64,000 nt of DNA from Vogesella fluminis (lineage in GTDB: Bacteria; Pseudomonadota; Gammaproteobacteria; Burkholderiales; Chromobacteriaceae), in assembly GCF_014652335.1 (NCBI RefSeq), contig NZ_BMYP01000004.1, forward strand, positions 1 to 64,000. The letters are read 5' to 3'. Below, in pieces: positions 19,534-28,078 of this stretch. Position 1 is the first letter of the stretch, and each line of letters opens with the position of its first letter. The notes under the pieces were generated by a model. The model ran no database searches. It was not told the DNA's origin and worked only from the letters and a program-made list of their open reading frames with translations. A program made the position numbers and the translations under genes.

Positions 19534-20952
19534 TTACAGCGAGTAGTACATCGCGAATTCCACCGGGTGGGTGGTCATGCGGGTCAGGTTCACTTCCTTC
19601 ATCTTCAGCTCGATGTAGGCGTCGATCCACTCGTTGGAGAACACACCGCCACGGGTCAGGAACTCGCGGTCTGCGTCCAGTGCAGCCAGCGCTTCGTCCA
19701 GCGACGCGCACACGGTCGGGATCAGCTTGTCTTCTTCCGGCGGCAGGTCGTACAGGTTCTTGTCGGCGGCATCGCCCGGGTGGATCTTGTTCTGGATGCC
19801 GTCGAGGCCCGCCATCAGCAGGGCGGAGAAGCACAGGTACGGGTTGGCCAGCGGATCCGGGAAGCGGGCCTCGATACGACGGCCTTTCGGGTTGGCCACG
19901 TGCGGGATGCGGATCGAGGCGGAACGGTTCTTGGCGGAGTAGGCCAGTTTCACCGGTGCTTCGTAGTGCGGAACCAGACGCTTGTAGGAGTTGGTGCCCG
20001 GGTTGGTGATCGCGTTCAGGGCCTTGGCGTGCTTGATGATACCGCCGATATAGTACAGGGCGATGTCGGACAGGCCGGCGTAGCCGTCACCGGCGAACAG
20101 GTTCTTGCCGTCTTTCCAGATCGACTGGTGCACATGCATGCCGGAACCGTTGTCGCCAACGATAGGCTTGGGCATGAAGGTCGCGGTCTTGCCGTAGCTG
20201 TGCGCCACGTTGTGTACCACGTACTTCAGGATCTGGGTCCAGTCGGCACGCTGGGTCAGGGTGCTGAACTTGGTGCCGATTTCGTTCTGGCCGGCGGTGG
20301 CCACTTCGTGGTGGTGGACTTCGACCGGTACACCCAGTTCTTCCAGCAGCAGCACCATGGCTGAGCGGATGTCTTGCGAGGAGTCAACCGGCGGAACCGG
20401 GAAGTAGCCGCCCTTCACGCCCGGACGGTGGCCGGTATTGCCGCCTTCGAATTCTTCAGCGGAAGCCCAAGCCGCTTCTTCGGCCTTGATCTTCACGAAG
20501 CAGCCGGACATGTCGGTGCCCCAGGTGATGCTGTCGAAGATGAAGAATTCCGGTTCCGGGCCGAAGAATGCAGTGTCACCGATGCCGGAGGCCTTGAGGT
20601 AGGCTTCGGCGCGCTTGGCCACCGAGCGCGGGCAGCGGTCATAACCCTTGCCGTCGGCCGGGTCGATCACGTCGCAGGACATGAATACAGTCGGCTCGTC
20701 GAAGAATGGGTCGATCTTGGCAGTGGCAGGGTCAGCCATCAGCAGCATGTCGGAGGCCTGGATGCCTTTCCAGCCGGCGATGGAGGAGCCGTCGAACGCG
20801 TGGCCGTTCTCGAACCATGCATCGGCATCGTCCAGCACGACGTGAGCAGGAATGGTCACGTGCTGTTCTTTACCCATTGTGTCGGTAAAGCGCAGGTCGA
20901 CAAATTTTACGTCGTTTTCGGTGATGAGCTTGACTACGTCTGCAACCGCCAT
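19534..20952 (-). CDS. glnA: glutamine synthetase type I
   Basis: ATP-dependent synthesis of glutamine from glutamate and ammonia; cytoplasmic dodecamer. The 472-residue protein contains FDGSSIAGW, the metal and ATP site [21 protein letters not shown], and the adenylylation loop NLYDLPPEE with Tyr401, so it is the form controlled by GlnE. AGGAG precedes the ATG. Upstream lie a sigma-54 promoter and two NtrC sites, the arrangement of enterobacterial glnAp2. Downstream on the same strand are a DUF4124 gene and ntrBC. Confidence 0.97.
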   Translation of the reverse strand: MAVADVVKLITENDVKFVDLRFTDTMGKEQHVTIPAHVVLDDADAWFENGHAFDGSSIAGWKGIQASDMLLMADPATAKIDPFFDEPTVFMSCDVIDPADGKGYDRCPRSVAKRAEAYLKASGIGDTAFFGPEPEFFIFDSITWGTDMSGCFVKIKAEEAAWASAEEFEGGNTGHRPGVKGGYFPVPPVDSSQDIRSAMVLLLEELGVPVEVHHHEVATAGQNEIGTKFSTLTQRADWTQILKYVVHNVAHSYGKTATFMPKPIVGDNGSGMHVHQSIWKDGKNLFAGDGYAGLSDIALYYIGGIIKHAKALNAITNPGTNSYKRLVPHYEAPVKLAYSAKNRSASIRIPHVANPKGRRIEARFPDPLANPYLCFSALLMAGLDGIQNKIHPGDAADKNLYDLPPEEDKLIPTVCASLDEALAALDADREFLTRGGVFSNEWIDAYIELKMKEVNLTRMTTHPVEFAMYYSL

Positions 20953-21021
20953 GGTGATCTCCTAAATGAGCTAGCTAAGTGCATCGATCTGGATGGCACA
21001 AATTTATGTGCCGGGATAAAA

Positions 21022-21036
21022 GCATGAAGCGTGCCA
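21022..21036 (-). promoter_or_regulatory. sigma-54 promoter of glnA
   Basis: Read leftward the sequence is TGGCACGCTTCATGC: the -24 GG and -12 GC are exactly ten bases apart and the TGGCACG block is perfect. Start of transcription would be near 21010, about 58 bases before the glnA ATG. Confidence 0.8.
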
Positions 21037-21098
21037 GCCGCAACCGGGTCTGGGAACGCCCATTTTGCCACATTTGCCGGCATCTGCCGTGCCGCGAT

Positions 21099-21146
21099 TG
21101 CACGGGCATGGTGCCATTATTGTGCAGATTGCGCCATGTTGGTGCA
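21099..21146 (-). promoter_or_regulatory. two NtrC binding sites upstream of glnA
   Basis: Against the consensus TGCACC-N5-GGTGCA, site one is TGCGCC-ATGTT-GGTGCA (21130-21146, one mismatch) and site two TGCACG-GGCAT-GGTGCC (21099-21115, two symmetric mismatches). Their centres are 31 bases apart and about 97 and 128 bases upstream of the predicted start, close to the spacing at E. coli glnAp2. Confidence 0.75.
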
Positions 21147-21267
21147 TTGTGTCGTTCGTGACTGCGCCGGGGCGTATTCACGGTACCGGCCGCGGGATGA
21201 CAGTCATTGAACACTGCATTACTGTAGCGGTCTGATCATTATTGGCGCATGACGCAGGAGCCTCCTC

Positions 21268-21717
21268 ATGACCGTAGAAACCATTTTGGCAACAGCGCAG
21301 GCGCGCGGCAGTGAACTGGGGCTGACCTATAGCGGCGCGCTGACACCGCCGGAGGCATGGGCGGTGCGCCAGTCGCTGCCGCAGGCGGTGATCGTTGATG
21401 TGCGCAGCGCGGCGGAGTGGCAGTTTGTCGGCGTGGTGCCGGAGGCGGTGCGCGTCGAGCTGCGTACCTACCCCGGCATGGTGCCGAATGCCGTCTTTGT
21501 CGAGCAACTGCAGCAGCAGGTCGGCAAGGACAAGGCGGTGCTGTTCATCTGCCGCTCCGGCGTGCGCTCGGACGAGGCGGCAAGGTTGGCCGCAGAGGCA
21601 GGTTATGCCGAGGTTTACAATATCCTGGAAGGTTTCGAGGGCGATCGCGACGCCGAGCAGCATCGCGGCCGCGTCAATGGCTGGAAGGCGCACGGCCTGC
21701 CGTGGATTCAGGGCTGA
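21268..21717 (+). CDS. rhodanese-domain protein
   Basis: A single rhodanese domain of 149 residues. The active-site loop is CRSGVRS with the catalytic Cys, and VDVRSAAEW is the family's first conserved block. Such stand-alone domains carry persulfide sulfur or act as thiosulfate sulfurtransferases; the partner is unknown. The motif copy at 21582-21594 is read as RLAA. It diverges from glnA and lies just before aroE. Confidence 0.85.
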   Translation: MTVETILATAQARGSELGLTYSGALTPPEAWAVRQSLPQAVIVDVRSAAEWQFVGVVPEAVRVELRTYPGMVPNAVFVEQLQQQVGKDKAVLFICRSGVRSDEAARLAAEAGYAEVYNILEGFEGDRDAEQHRGRVNGWKAHGLPWIQG

Positions 21718-21744
21718 GCCACGGCTTGCAGTTTCCGGCCTGAC

Positions 21745-21791
21745 AAGGCAAAGTGTGTTTCTGGCCGAGCGGCTGCCACCGGCTTTGCCTT
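21745..21791 (+). other. long-loop inverted repeat before aroE
   Basis: AAGGCAAAG (21745-21753) and CTTTGCCTT (21783-21791) are exact inverted repeats 29 bases apart. This may be a weak terminator of the rhodanese gene or a structured aroE leader. Confidence 0.35.
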
Positions 21792-21816
21792 ATTCCTATC
21801 CTGAAAGATGTAAATC

Positions 21817-22638
21817 ATGACTGATCGTTACGCCGTGATCGGCAACCCCATATCGCACAGCCAGTCGCCGTTCATCCATGCCGAGTTCGCCCAGGCCACC
21901 GGGCAGGACATGAACTACGAAAAGCTGTTTGCCGAGCTTGACCGGTTCGAGCCGGTGGTGCAGGCCTTCTTCGCCAATGGCGGCAAGGGGCTTAACGTGA
22001 CGCTGCCGTTCAAGGGCGACGCCTTCCGCTTTGCCGACGAGGTGACCGAGGCGGCGCGTCTGGCCGAGGCGGTCAATACCCTGACGCTGCGCGACGGCAA
22101 GATCTACGGTGACAATACCGACGGTACCGGCCTGGTGCGCGACATCGCCGACAACCTCGACGTGCCGATTGCCGGCCAGCGCGTGCTGCTGCTGGGCGCC
22201 GGCGGTGCGGTGCGCGGCGTGCTGCAGCCACTGCTGGCACAGCAGCCGCAGGCGCTGACCATTGCCAACCGCACCGTGATCAAGGCGGAATCGCTGGCCT
22301 ACCAGTTCCGCGCGCTGGGCGACATCGAGGCGGTCGGCTATGACGCGCTGCAGGGCCGCCAGTTCGACATCGTCATCAACGGCACCTCGACCAGCCTGTC
22401 CAACGAGCTGCCACCGATCCCGGCCGGCATCTTCAGCGGCCGTTCGCTGGCCTACGACATGGTGTACAGCCGCGGCCTGACCCCGTTCCTGCGCCGCGCA
22501 CAGTCCGAGAATAGCGGCATGCTGGCCGACGGCCTCGGCATGCTGGTGGAACAGGCGGCGGAGTCGTTCCGCATCTGGCGCGGCATCCAGCCGGCCACGC
22601 GCAAGGTCACCAATATGCTGCGCGAGGTACTGGCCTGA
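21817..22638 (+). CDS. aroE: shikimate dehydrogenase
   Basis: NADPH-dependent reduction of 3-dehydroshikimate in aromatic amino acid synthesis. The 273-residue protein has the N-terminal VIGNPISHSQSP, the catalytic Lys in NVTLPFKG, GDNTDGTG, and the nucleotide-binding GAGGAVRG followed by NRT, the NADP-type signature. mtgA begins three bases after the stop, so the two are likely one transcript. Confidence 0.95.
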   Translation: MTDRYAVIGNPISHSQSPFIHAEFAQATGQDMNYEKLFAELDRFEPVVQAFFANGGKGLNVTLPFKGDAFRFADEVTEAARLAEAVNTLTLRDGKIYGDNTDGTGLVRDIADNLDVPIAGQRVLLLGAGGAVRGVLQPLLAQQPQALTIANRTVIKAESLAYQFRALGDIEAVGYDALQGRQFDIVINGTSTSLSNELPPIPAGIFSGRSLAYDMVYSRGLTPFLRRAQSENSGMLADGLGMLVEQAAESFRIWRGIQPATRKVTNMLREVLA

Positions 22639-22641
22639 GTC

Positions 22642-23325
22642 ATGCGCTGGTTCCTTAAGATCGGAGCGGTCGTGCTGACCGCTCTTTTTTTGTACTACCT
22701 GTGGATCTTCGGTCATATCGTCTACTGGCGGCATGCCAATCCGTCGAGCAGTTCGTTCATGGACGCGCAGCTGTCGCGGCTGCAGGAAGACGATCCCGAT
22801 GCCGAACTGCGCCATCGCTGGGTGGCGTATGACCGCATCTCCGGCAACCTGAAGCGGGCGGTGATCGCGGCCGAGGACGCCAGGTTTGTCGACCATGAGG
22901 GTTTTGACTGGGAAGGCATCGAGGTCGCCTTCGAGAAGAACCTGAAGCAGGGGCGCATCGTCGCCGGCGGCTCCACCATCAGCCAGCAGCTGGCGAAGAA
23001 CCTGTTCCTGTCCAGCAAGAAGACGCCGTGGCGCAAGATAGACGAGGCGTTCATCACCGTGATGCTGGAGGCGGTGCTCGACAAGCGCCGCATCCTGGAG
23101 ATCTACCTCAACGTGATCGAGTGGGGCGACGGCGTGTTCGGCGCCGAGGCTGCCGCGCGTCACTACTACCGCACCTCTGCCGCCCGGCTGTCGAGCGGCC
23201 AGGCGGCCAGGCTGGCGGCGATGGTACCCAACCCGCGCTACTACGACACCCACCGCAATGCCCAGGGTCTGGCCCGCAAGACCCGCATCATCCAGCGCCG
23301 CATGTCGCAGGCGCTTGCTCCCTGA
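22642..23325 (+). CDS. mtgA: monofunctional peptidoglycan glycosyltransferase
   Basis: GT51-family enzyme that polymerises lipid II into glycan strands. The 227 residues comprise one N-terminal membrane anchor and a catalytic domain with EDARFVDHEGFDW (catalytic Glu), GGSTISQQLAKN and RKIDEAFITVMLE. There is no transpeptidase domain, which separates it from class A penicillin-binding proteins. Confidence 0.95.
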   Translation: MRWFLKIGAVVLTALFLYYLWIFGHIVYWRHANPSSSSFMDAQLSRLQEDDPDAELRHRWVAYDRISGNLKRAVIAAEDARFVDHEGFDWEGIEVAFEKNLKQGRIVAGGSTISQQLAKNLFLSSKKTPWRKIDEAFITVMLEAVLDKRRILEIYLNVIEWGDGVFGAEAAARHYYRTSAARLSSGQAARLAAMVPNPRYYDTHRNAQGLARKTRIIQRRMSQALAP

Positions 23326-23370
23326 GCCGGTGACGGCCGGCCGTCGCGGTGGCTGGCTGTCACATTCGCA

Positions 23371-23379
23371 TGCTACAAT
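23371..23379 (+). promoter_or_regulatory. extended -10 promoter before mgtE
   Basis: TGCTACAAT matches an extended -10 box. Transcription from here gives a leader of roughly 145 bases before mgtE, containing a small hairpin (GCTGCG/CGCAGC near 23399). No known riboswitch class was recognised. Confidence 0.45.
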
Positions 23380-23530
23380 TTCGGCTTCTTTCGTGATCGC
23401 TGCGAGACGCGCAGCTGAAACGCATGGACTTACCCAGTTATCTCATAACCACCACTACCTTTTTGGCTAGTCAATAACCCCGCCTGTTACCGGATTGCAC
23501 TCACTCCGCCACGGGCGGCAGGAGACGTGC

Positions 23531-24973
23531 ATGACGGTTATCGACAAAAAACAACCAACCGATCGTCTGCAGGATAACCTCAGCCAGGTGCAGCGCCTCA
23601 TCGAGCGCCAGCGACTGGTCGAGGACCTCGTACATCGCCAGGACATGCCCAAGCATGACCTGGTGGAATCGCTCGTCCACAAGCAGAACCTGGTCGAGCT
23701 GGAACACAAGCTCGAATCGTTGCACCCGGCGGATATCGCCTACATCCTTGAAGCCCTGCCGCTGGACGACCGCCTGCTGGTGTGGGATCTGGTCGACAGC
23801 GAGGATGAAGGCGAAATCCTGCTGGAAGTGTCGGACGCGGTGCGCGAATCGCTGATCGAGTCGATGGAGCAGCACGAGCTGGTGGCCGCCGCCGAACAGC
23901 TCGACGCCGACGATCTTGCCGACCTCGCCCCGGACCTGCCGCGGCAGGTGGTGTACGAGGTGATGGGCGGCCTCGACGAAGAAGAGCGCCAGCAGCTGCA
24001 ATCGGCACTATCCTATGAAGAGGGACAGGTCGGCGCGCTGATGGACTACGAGCTGGTCAAGATCCGCCCGGATGTCAGCTGCGAAGTGGTACTGCGCTAC
24101 CTGCGCCGTTTCGACGAATTGCCGAGCCAGACCGACAAGATTTTCGTGGTCGACGAAGACGGCGTGCTCAAGGGTGTGCTGCCGGTGCGCCGCCTGCTGG
24201 TGTGCGATCCGGAGCGGCTGGTGGAGGAGGTGATGGCGACCGAGGTGGTCAGCTTCCATCCCGACGAGGACGCGGCCGATGCTGCGCTGGCGTTCGAGCG
24301 CTACGACCTGGTCACCGCGCCGGTGGTCGACGAGCACGGCATGCTGGTCGGCCGCCTCACCGTCGACGAGATGGTGGACGTGATTCGCGAGGAGTCGGAA
24401 ACCGAGGCGCTGAACCTCGCCGGCCTGAAGGAAGAGGAAGACCTGTTCGCGCCGGTGATCGACTCGGTGAAAAACCGCTGGGCGTGGCTGGCGATCAACC
24501 TGTGCACCGCCTTCGTGGCCAGCCGCGTGATCGGCGCCTTCGAAGGCTCGATCGAGAAGCTGGTGGCACTGGCGGCGCTGATGCCCATTGTGGCCGGCAT
24601 CGGCGGCAATTCCGGCAACCAGACCATCACCATGATCGTGCGGGCGCTGGCGATGGGGCAGTTGCAGCCGGGGCAGGCACAGCGCCTGTGGCGCAAGGAG
24701 CTGGGCGTCAGCGTCATCAACGGCCTGGTGTGGGGCTCGGCGCTGGGCGTGCTGGCGTGGCTGCTGTACGGCAATTTCTCGCTGGGGCTGGTGATGCTGG
24801 CGGCGACCACCCTCAACCTGATGCTGGCGGCGTCGATGGGGGTGCTGATCCCGACCATGATGGAGCGTTTCGGCAAGGATCCGGCAGTCGGCTCCAGCGT
24901 GCTGATTACCGCCTGTACCGATTCCGGCGGCTTTTTCATTTTTCTCGGCCTCGCCAGCCTGTTCCTGCTCTAG
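23531..24973 (+). CDS. mgtE: MgtE-family magnesium channel
   Basis: Magnesium-gated Mg2+ channel of the inner membrane, 480 residues. Domains in order: acidic MgtE N-domain (HPADIAYILEALP), two CBS domains that act as the magnesium sensor, and a C-terminal membrane domain with about five helices including the pore-lining PIVAGIGGNSGNQ. AGGAG precedes the ATG at 23531; an earlier in-frame start at 23495 has no ribosome site. Its long untranslated leader could carry magnesium control, but this was not resolved. Confidence 0.93.
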   Translation: MTVIDKKQPTDRLQDNLSQVQRLIERQRLVEDLVHRQDMPKHDLVESLVHKQNLVELEHKLESLHPADIAYILEALPLDDRLLVWDLVDSEDEGEILLEVSDAVRESLIESMEQHELVAAAEQLDADDLADLAPDLPRQVVYEVMGGLDEEERQQLQSALSYEEGQVGALMDYELVKIRPDVSCEVVLRYLRRFDELPSQTDKIFVVDEDGVLKGVLPVRRLLVCDPERLVEEVMATEVVSFHPDEDAADAALAFERYDLVTAPVVDEHGMLVGRLTVDEMVDVIREESETEALNLAGLKEEEDLFAPVIDSVKNRWAWLAINLCTAFVASRVIGAFEGSIEKLVALAALMPIVAGIGGNSGNQTITMIVRALAMGQLQPGQAQRLWRKELGVSVINGLVWGSALGVLAWLLYGNFSLGLVMLAATTLNLMLAASMGVLIPTMMERFGKDPAVGSSVLITACTDSGGFFIFLGLASLFLL

Positions 24974-24976
24974 ACG

Positions 24977-25792
24977 ATGAAGACGATCAACGAGGCCTTG
25001 CGCCATTTCGAACTGCCCCGCCTGGAGGCGCGGCTGCTGCTGTCGGCGGTGACCGGCTTCAGTCACGCCGAGCTGGTGTCGTTCGCCACCGACGAGCTGA
25101 CCTTGCAGCAGTGGCAGGCGTTTACCGCGCTGGCGCAACGGCGGCTGGCCGGCGAGCCGGTGGCCTATCTGCTCGGCGAGCGCGAGTTCTACGGCCGTGC
25201 GTTTCGCGTCAGCCCTGCGGTGCTGATCCCGCGCCCGGAAACCGAACACCTGGTCGAGGCGGCGCTGGACAAGGTTGGCCGCAACCGTCGTGCGCGGGTG
25301 GTCGATCTTGGCACCGGTAGTGGTGCCATCGCGGTGACGCTGGCGCTGGAGGCGCCGCAGTGGCAAGTCAGTGCCGTGGATCTGTCGCCGGCGGCGCTGG
25401 CGGTGGCGCAGCACAATGCGGCCAACCTTGGTGCCAGCGTCAGCTTCCATCTGGGCAGCTGGCTGGCGCCGCTGCCTGATGGGGCGATGTTCGATGCCAT
25501 CGTCAGCAATCCGCCGTATATCGACGCGCAGGATCACCATCTGGACGAGGGCGACGTCCGCTTCGAGCCGCGCATGGCGCTGACCGACGGCAACGACGGC
25601 CTGGATTGCCTGCGCGAGATCGCGGCGCAGGCGCCGGCGCGGCTGGTCGCCAGCGGCTGGCTGCTGGTGGAGCATGGCTACGACCAGGGCGCGGCCTGCC
25701 GTGCGCTGTTTACCGCGGCCGGGCTGCAGCAGGTGGCGACGCTGCCGGATCTGGCCGGCAATGACCGTGTGACGCTGGGCTGCCGCGCGTGA
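24977..25792 (+). CDS. prmC: release factor glutamine methyltransferase
   Basis: Methylates the Gln of the GGQ motif in release factors RF1 and RF2 using S-adenosylmethionine. The 271-residue protein shows the PrmC N-terminal helical part, LIPRPETEHLVE, the SAM loop VDLGTGSGAIA and the catalytic NPPY. Two motif copies sit inside it in opposite orientation: 25271-25284, read as KVGRN, and 25417-25429, read as AANL. It follows mgtE after three bases and overlaps the next gene by GTGA. Confidence 0.94.
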   Translation: MKTINEALRHFELPRLEARLLLSAVTGFSHAELVSFATDELTLQQWQAFTALAQRRLAGEPVAYLLGEREFYGRAFRVSPAVLIPRPETEHLVEAALDKVGRNRRARVVDLGTGSGAIAVTLALEAPQWQVSAVDLSPAALAVAQHNAANLGASVSFHLGSWLAPLPDGAMFDAIVSNPPYIDAQDHHLDEGDVRFEPRMALTDGNDGLDCLREIAAQAPARLVASGWLLVEHGYDQGAACRALFTAAGLQQVATLPDLAGNDRVTLGCRA

Positions 25793-26514
25793 GTCGCGGC
25801 TTTGTCGCCGTGTGCGCACTGCTGGCGCTGTTGCTATTGCTGAGCGGCGGCAACCAGGTGCTGTTTTTGCAGTTGCACCACGCCGGTGCGGTATTGCCGC
25901 CGGTCATGTGGCGCCTGCTCAGCATGTTCGGCGAGTGGTCGCTGGTGATCGCCGCCTTGCTGCTGCTGGCGCAGCGGCGTCCCTCGCGATTCCCATCGCT
26001 GGTGGTGGCGGTGCTGCTGGGCATCGCCAGTGCCATCCTGCTCAAGGCGGCGTTCGCCGTGCCGCGTCCGTTTCTGGTGTTGCCGGCGGGTAGCGTGCAG
26101 TTGCTGGATGTGCTGCCGGGCAACGGTGCCTTTCCCTCCGGCCATGCCATCGCCAGCGCGTTGCTGGCCGGCGTGCTGGCACAGGGGCGGCGCTGGTGGT
26201 GGCAGGCGGGGCTGATGGGCCTGGTGTTGCTGGTGTGCTGGTCGCGTATCGCCATCGGCGTGCACTGGCCGCTGGATGTGCTGGTCGGTGCCGCATTGGG
26301 CTGGGCCATCGCGCTGTTTTGCGTACGACGGCAGTGGCCGGCCTGGCCGGCTGCATGGACGCCGTCGCTGTTGCGCGGCCTGGGGTTGGTGCTGCTGCTG
26401 TATAGTGGCTGGAAACTGTGGAGCCAGTCCCCGAACGAGGCCTATGTGCTGTTCAATTTGCTGACATCGCTGACCGCGCTGCAATTGCTGCGGCCAAAGA
26501 AAAACGGGGCCTGA
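25789..26514 (+). CDS. PAP2-family membrane phosphatase
   Basis: Integral membrane acid phosphatase of 241 residues. All three PAP2 motifs are present: KAAFAVPRP (Kx6RP), PSGH, and SRIAIGVHWPLD (SRx5Hx3D). Members dephosphorylate undecaprenyl diphosphate, phosphatidylglycerophosphate or other lipid phosphates; which one cannot be told here. The GTG start overlaps the prmC stop, showing translational coupling. Confidence 0.85.
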   Translation: MSRGFVAVCALLALLLLLSGGNQVLFLQLHHAGAVLPPVMWRLLSMFGEWSLVIAALLLLAQRRPSRFPSLVVAVLLGIASAILLKAAFAVPRPFLVLPAGSVQLLDVLPGNGAFPSGHAIASALLAGVLAQGRRWWWQAGLMGLVLLVCWSRIAIGVHWPLDVLVGAALGWAIALFCVRRQWPAWPAAWTPSLLRGLGLVLLLYSGWKLWSQSPNEAYVLFNLLTSLTALQLLRPKKNGA

Positions 26515-26524
26515 GCCCCGTTTT
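26501..26524. terminator. bidirectional terminator
   Basis: AAAACGGGGC pairs with GCCCCGTTTT around CTGA. It overlaps the end of the PAP2 gene and faces the end of the slyD-like gene. Confidence 0.9.
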
Positions 26525-26545
26525 GTCGTGCACGTCAGGCGCGGC

Positions 26546-27025
26546 TTAGTGGTGGTGACCGTGCTCGCCGTGGGCGTGGCCGTGAGTCACTTCTTCTTCC
26601 GATGCCGGGCGTACTTCGGCCACGGTGGCAACGAAGCGGATGGTCAGACCGGCCAGTGGGTGGTTGCCGTCCAGGACTGCCTTGCCGTCGGCCACGTCGG
26701 TCACGCGGAACAGGATCACGTCACCGGTTTCCGGGTCGTCAGCTTCGAACATCATGCCGATTTCGACTTCTTCCGGCAGTACGTCCAGTGGCTCGATGCG
26801 AACCAGCTCTTCTTCCGGCTCGCCAAAAGCGTCGTCAGGAGTCATGGTGACGGTGATGGACTCGCCCACGTTCTTGCCGTGCAGCGCTTCTTCCACCAGC
26901 GGGAAAATGCCATCGTAGCCGCCATGCAGGTAGGCGATCGGCTCTTCCGTCTTGTCGAGCAGGTTGTTGTCAGCGTCGTACATTTCGTAGTGGATGGTGA
27001 CAACGGAGTTTTTGACGATTTGCAT
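26546..27025 (-). CDS. slyD: SlyD-like FKBP-type peptidyl-prolyl isomerase
   Basis: Cytoplasmic FKBP-type isomerase and chaperone, 159 residues. The N-terminal and C-terminal strands form the FKBP domain and enclose an insert-in-flap region (DDAFGEPEEELV), as in SlyD. The tail ends HGHAHGEHGHHH, a short metal-binding tail that in SlyD supports nickel delivery. The start MQIVKNSVVTIHYEM was chosen over a longer frame because it matches the family N-terminus. Confidence 0.88.
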   Translation of the reverse strand: MQIVKNSVVTIHYEMYDADNNLLDKTEEPIAYLHGGYDGIFPLVEEALHGKNVGESITVTMTPDDAFGEPEEELVRIEPLDVLPEEVEIGMMFEADDPETGDVILFRVTDVADGKAVLDGNHPLAGLTIRFVATVAEVRPASEEEVTHGHAHGEHGHHH

Positions 27026-27761
27026 GTGGCGGTACCGTAAAGATAAAAAATGATAGCGATGCCGAACCCGGCGCCGGACGCTGCCGGCATCAAGGGCCGT
27101 AATCGGCACTATTGTAAACCATTGCCAGAAGGCACAACGAGATTCTGACATGAGTACGCGGGTTGGCCGCATCCTGTTGTCGTCCGGCCCGGGTATTGTA
27201 TGTCGCTGCCGTTTTTCGGGGTATTGACAGGCGGCACCGATGCCGTATCCGTTGTGTGAGGTTGTGGACAGATGACTCACGGCGGAGGCCGCTGCTGCGA
27301 AGGCCGGGGGCTGACAGTGTTGATTCTTTACGTTCATGACATGTTGTAGTGCAGCAATGGATTGCTGCCTGTACCGATAAACAATGTTGCCGGGTGGCAA
27401 CAGCCAGCCTGCCGGCCCTGCCCATGGTCATGGCAGTGATGTCTTTATTATTAGAAGGTTATTCTGTGGGTGAGTGGCAGGTGGTCAGTGTGGGCGGGAA
27501 AAGGATATTGTCCGCAATGTTGCAGATGGTGGACAGGTTGTGTATATTGTTTTGTCTCTAAATTGTTCTGTTGTTGCATTGCCGCAGAACCATGTCCGAT
27601 ATCCGCAATAAATTATTGTTTACCCCCTTTTCAGCAAATTTTTTCGTGCTACAATTCGCGCACTGATTAAATCTGCACTACTTCCTCATCACACTTTTCT
27701 TGCTTGAGAAAGTAGTAGTTTAAACGTCTTGTTCAACACTCGCTTTCAAAGGTATTTACAA
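27026..27761. other. long intergenic region between slyD and the small lipoprotein gene
   Basis: About 735 bases. It holds a partial motif copy GGTTGGCCGCA at 27161-27171. Composition becomes AT-rich from about 27430. An inverted repeat ACTACTT/AAGTAGT lies in the lipoprotein leader near 27680-27718. A 70-codon open frame at 27349 has no ribosome site or recognisable content. An untranslated RNA could lie here; none is recognisable. Confidence 0.5.
27647..27655 (+). promoter_or_regulatory. extended -10 promoter of the lipoprotein gene
   Basis: TGCTACAAT, the same nine bases seen before mgtE, preceded by an AT-rich tract. It gives a leader of about 100 bases. Confidence 0.55.
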
Positions 27762-27956
27762 ATGAAACAGTCGCTCCTCGTTGCTGCCCTGCTGGCCGTT
27801 GCTCTGTCCGCTTGCGGCAAAAAAGAAGAGGCTCCGGTTGAAGCTTCCGCTCCAGCTGTTGAAGCTTCCGCTCCTGAAGTTGTTGAAGCTTCCGCTCCGG
27901 CAGTTGACGCTTCCGCTGCTGACGCTTCGGCTCCAGCTGCTTCCGCTGCTCAGTAA
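27762..27956 (+). CDS. small Ala/Pro/Glu-rich lipoprotein
   Basis: A 64-residue lipoprotein. The signal peptide ends in the lipobox LSAC (Cys18), followed by GKKEE and then imperfect repeats of the type VEASAPA until the end. The start ATG at 27762 is preceded by AAAGG. Homologous function is not recognised; small lipoproteins of this build are common in Neisseriales. Strong promoter and terminator suggest high expression. The mature part has no predicted fold and could span the periplasm as an extended tether. Confidence 0.7.
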   Translation: MKQSLLVAALLAVALSACGKKEEAPVEASAPAVEASAPEVVEASAPAVDASAADASAPAASAAQ

Positions 27957-27971
27957 TTCTGAGTTGGCAAG

Positions 27972-27997
27972 AAAAACCGGCGCTAGCGCCGGTTTTT
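27972..27997 (+). terminator. terminator of the lipoprotein gene
   Basis: AAAAACCGGCGC and GCGCCGGTTTTT form a perfect 12-bp stem with a two-base centre and a T-run. Confidence 0.92.
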
Positions 27998-28029
27998 TTA
28001 CGTCTGTCGCCGCTGCCATGTAGCGGACT

Positions 28030-28069
28030 GGCAAGCAAAAAGCCCGCAATTGCGGGCTTTTTGCTTGCC
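28030..28069 (-). terminator. 40-base perfect palindrome, bamC terminator
   Basis: The arm GGCAAGCAAAAAGCCCGCAA is followed directly by its exact reverse complement. It lies ten bases past the bamC stop and also faces the lipoprotein transcript. Confidence 0.85.
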
Positions 28070-28078
28070 TGATGGTGC

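Noticed and set aside
23380-23530. Magnesium riboswitch before mgtE
   Set aside because: A leader of about 145 bases is likely, but no M-box or other known riboswitch core could be recognised.
27349-27561. 70-codon open frame in the slyD-lipoprotein gap
   Set aside because: No ribosome site, no family pattern and unusual composition for a coding region.
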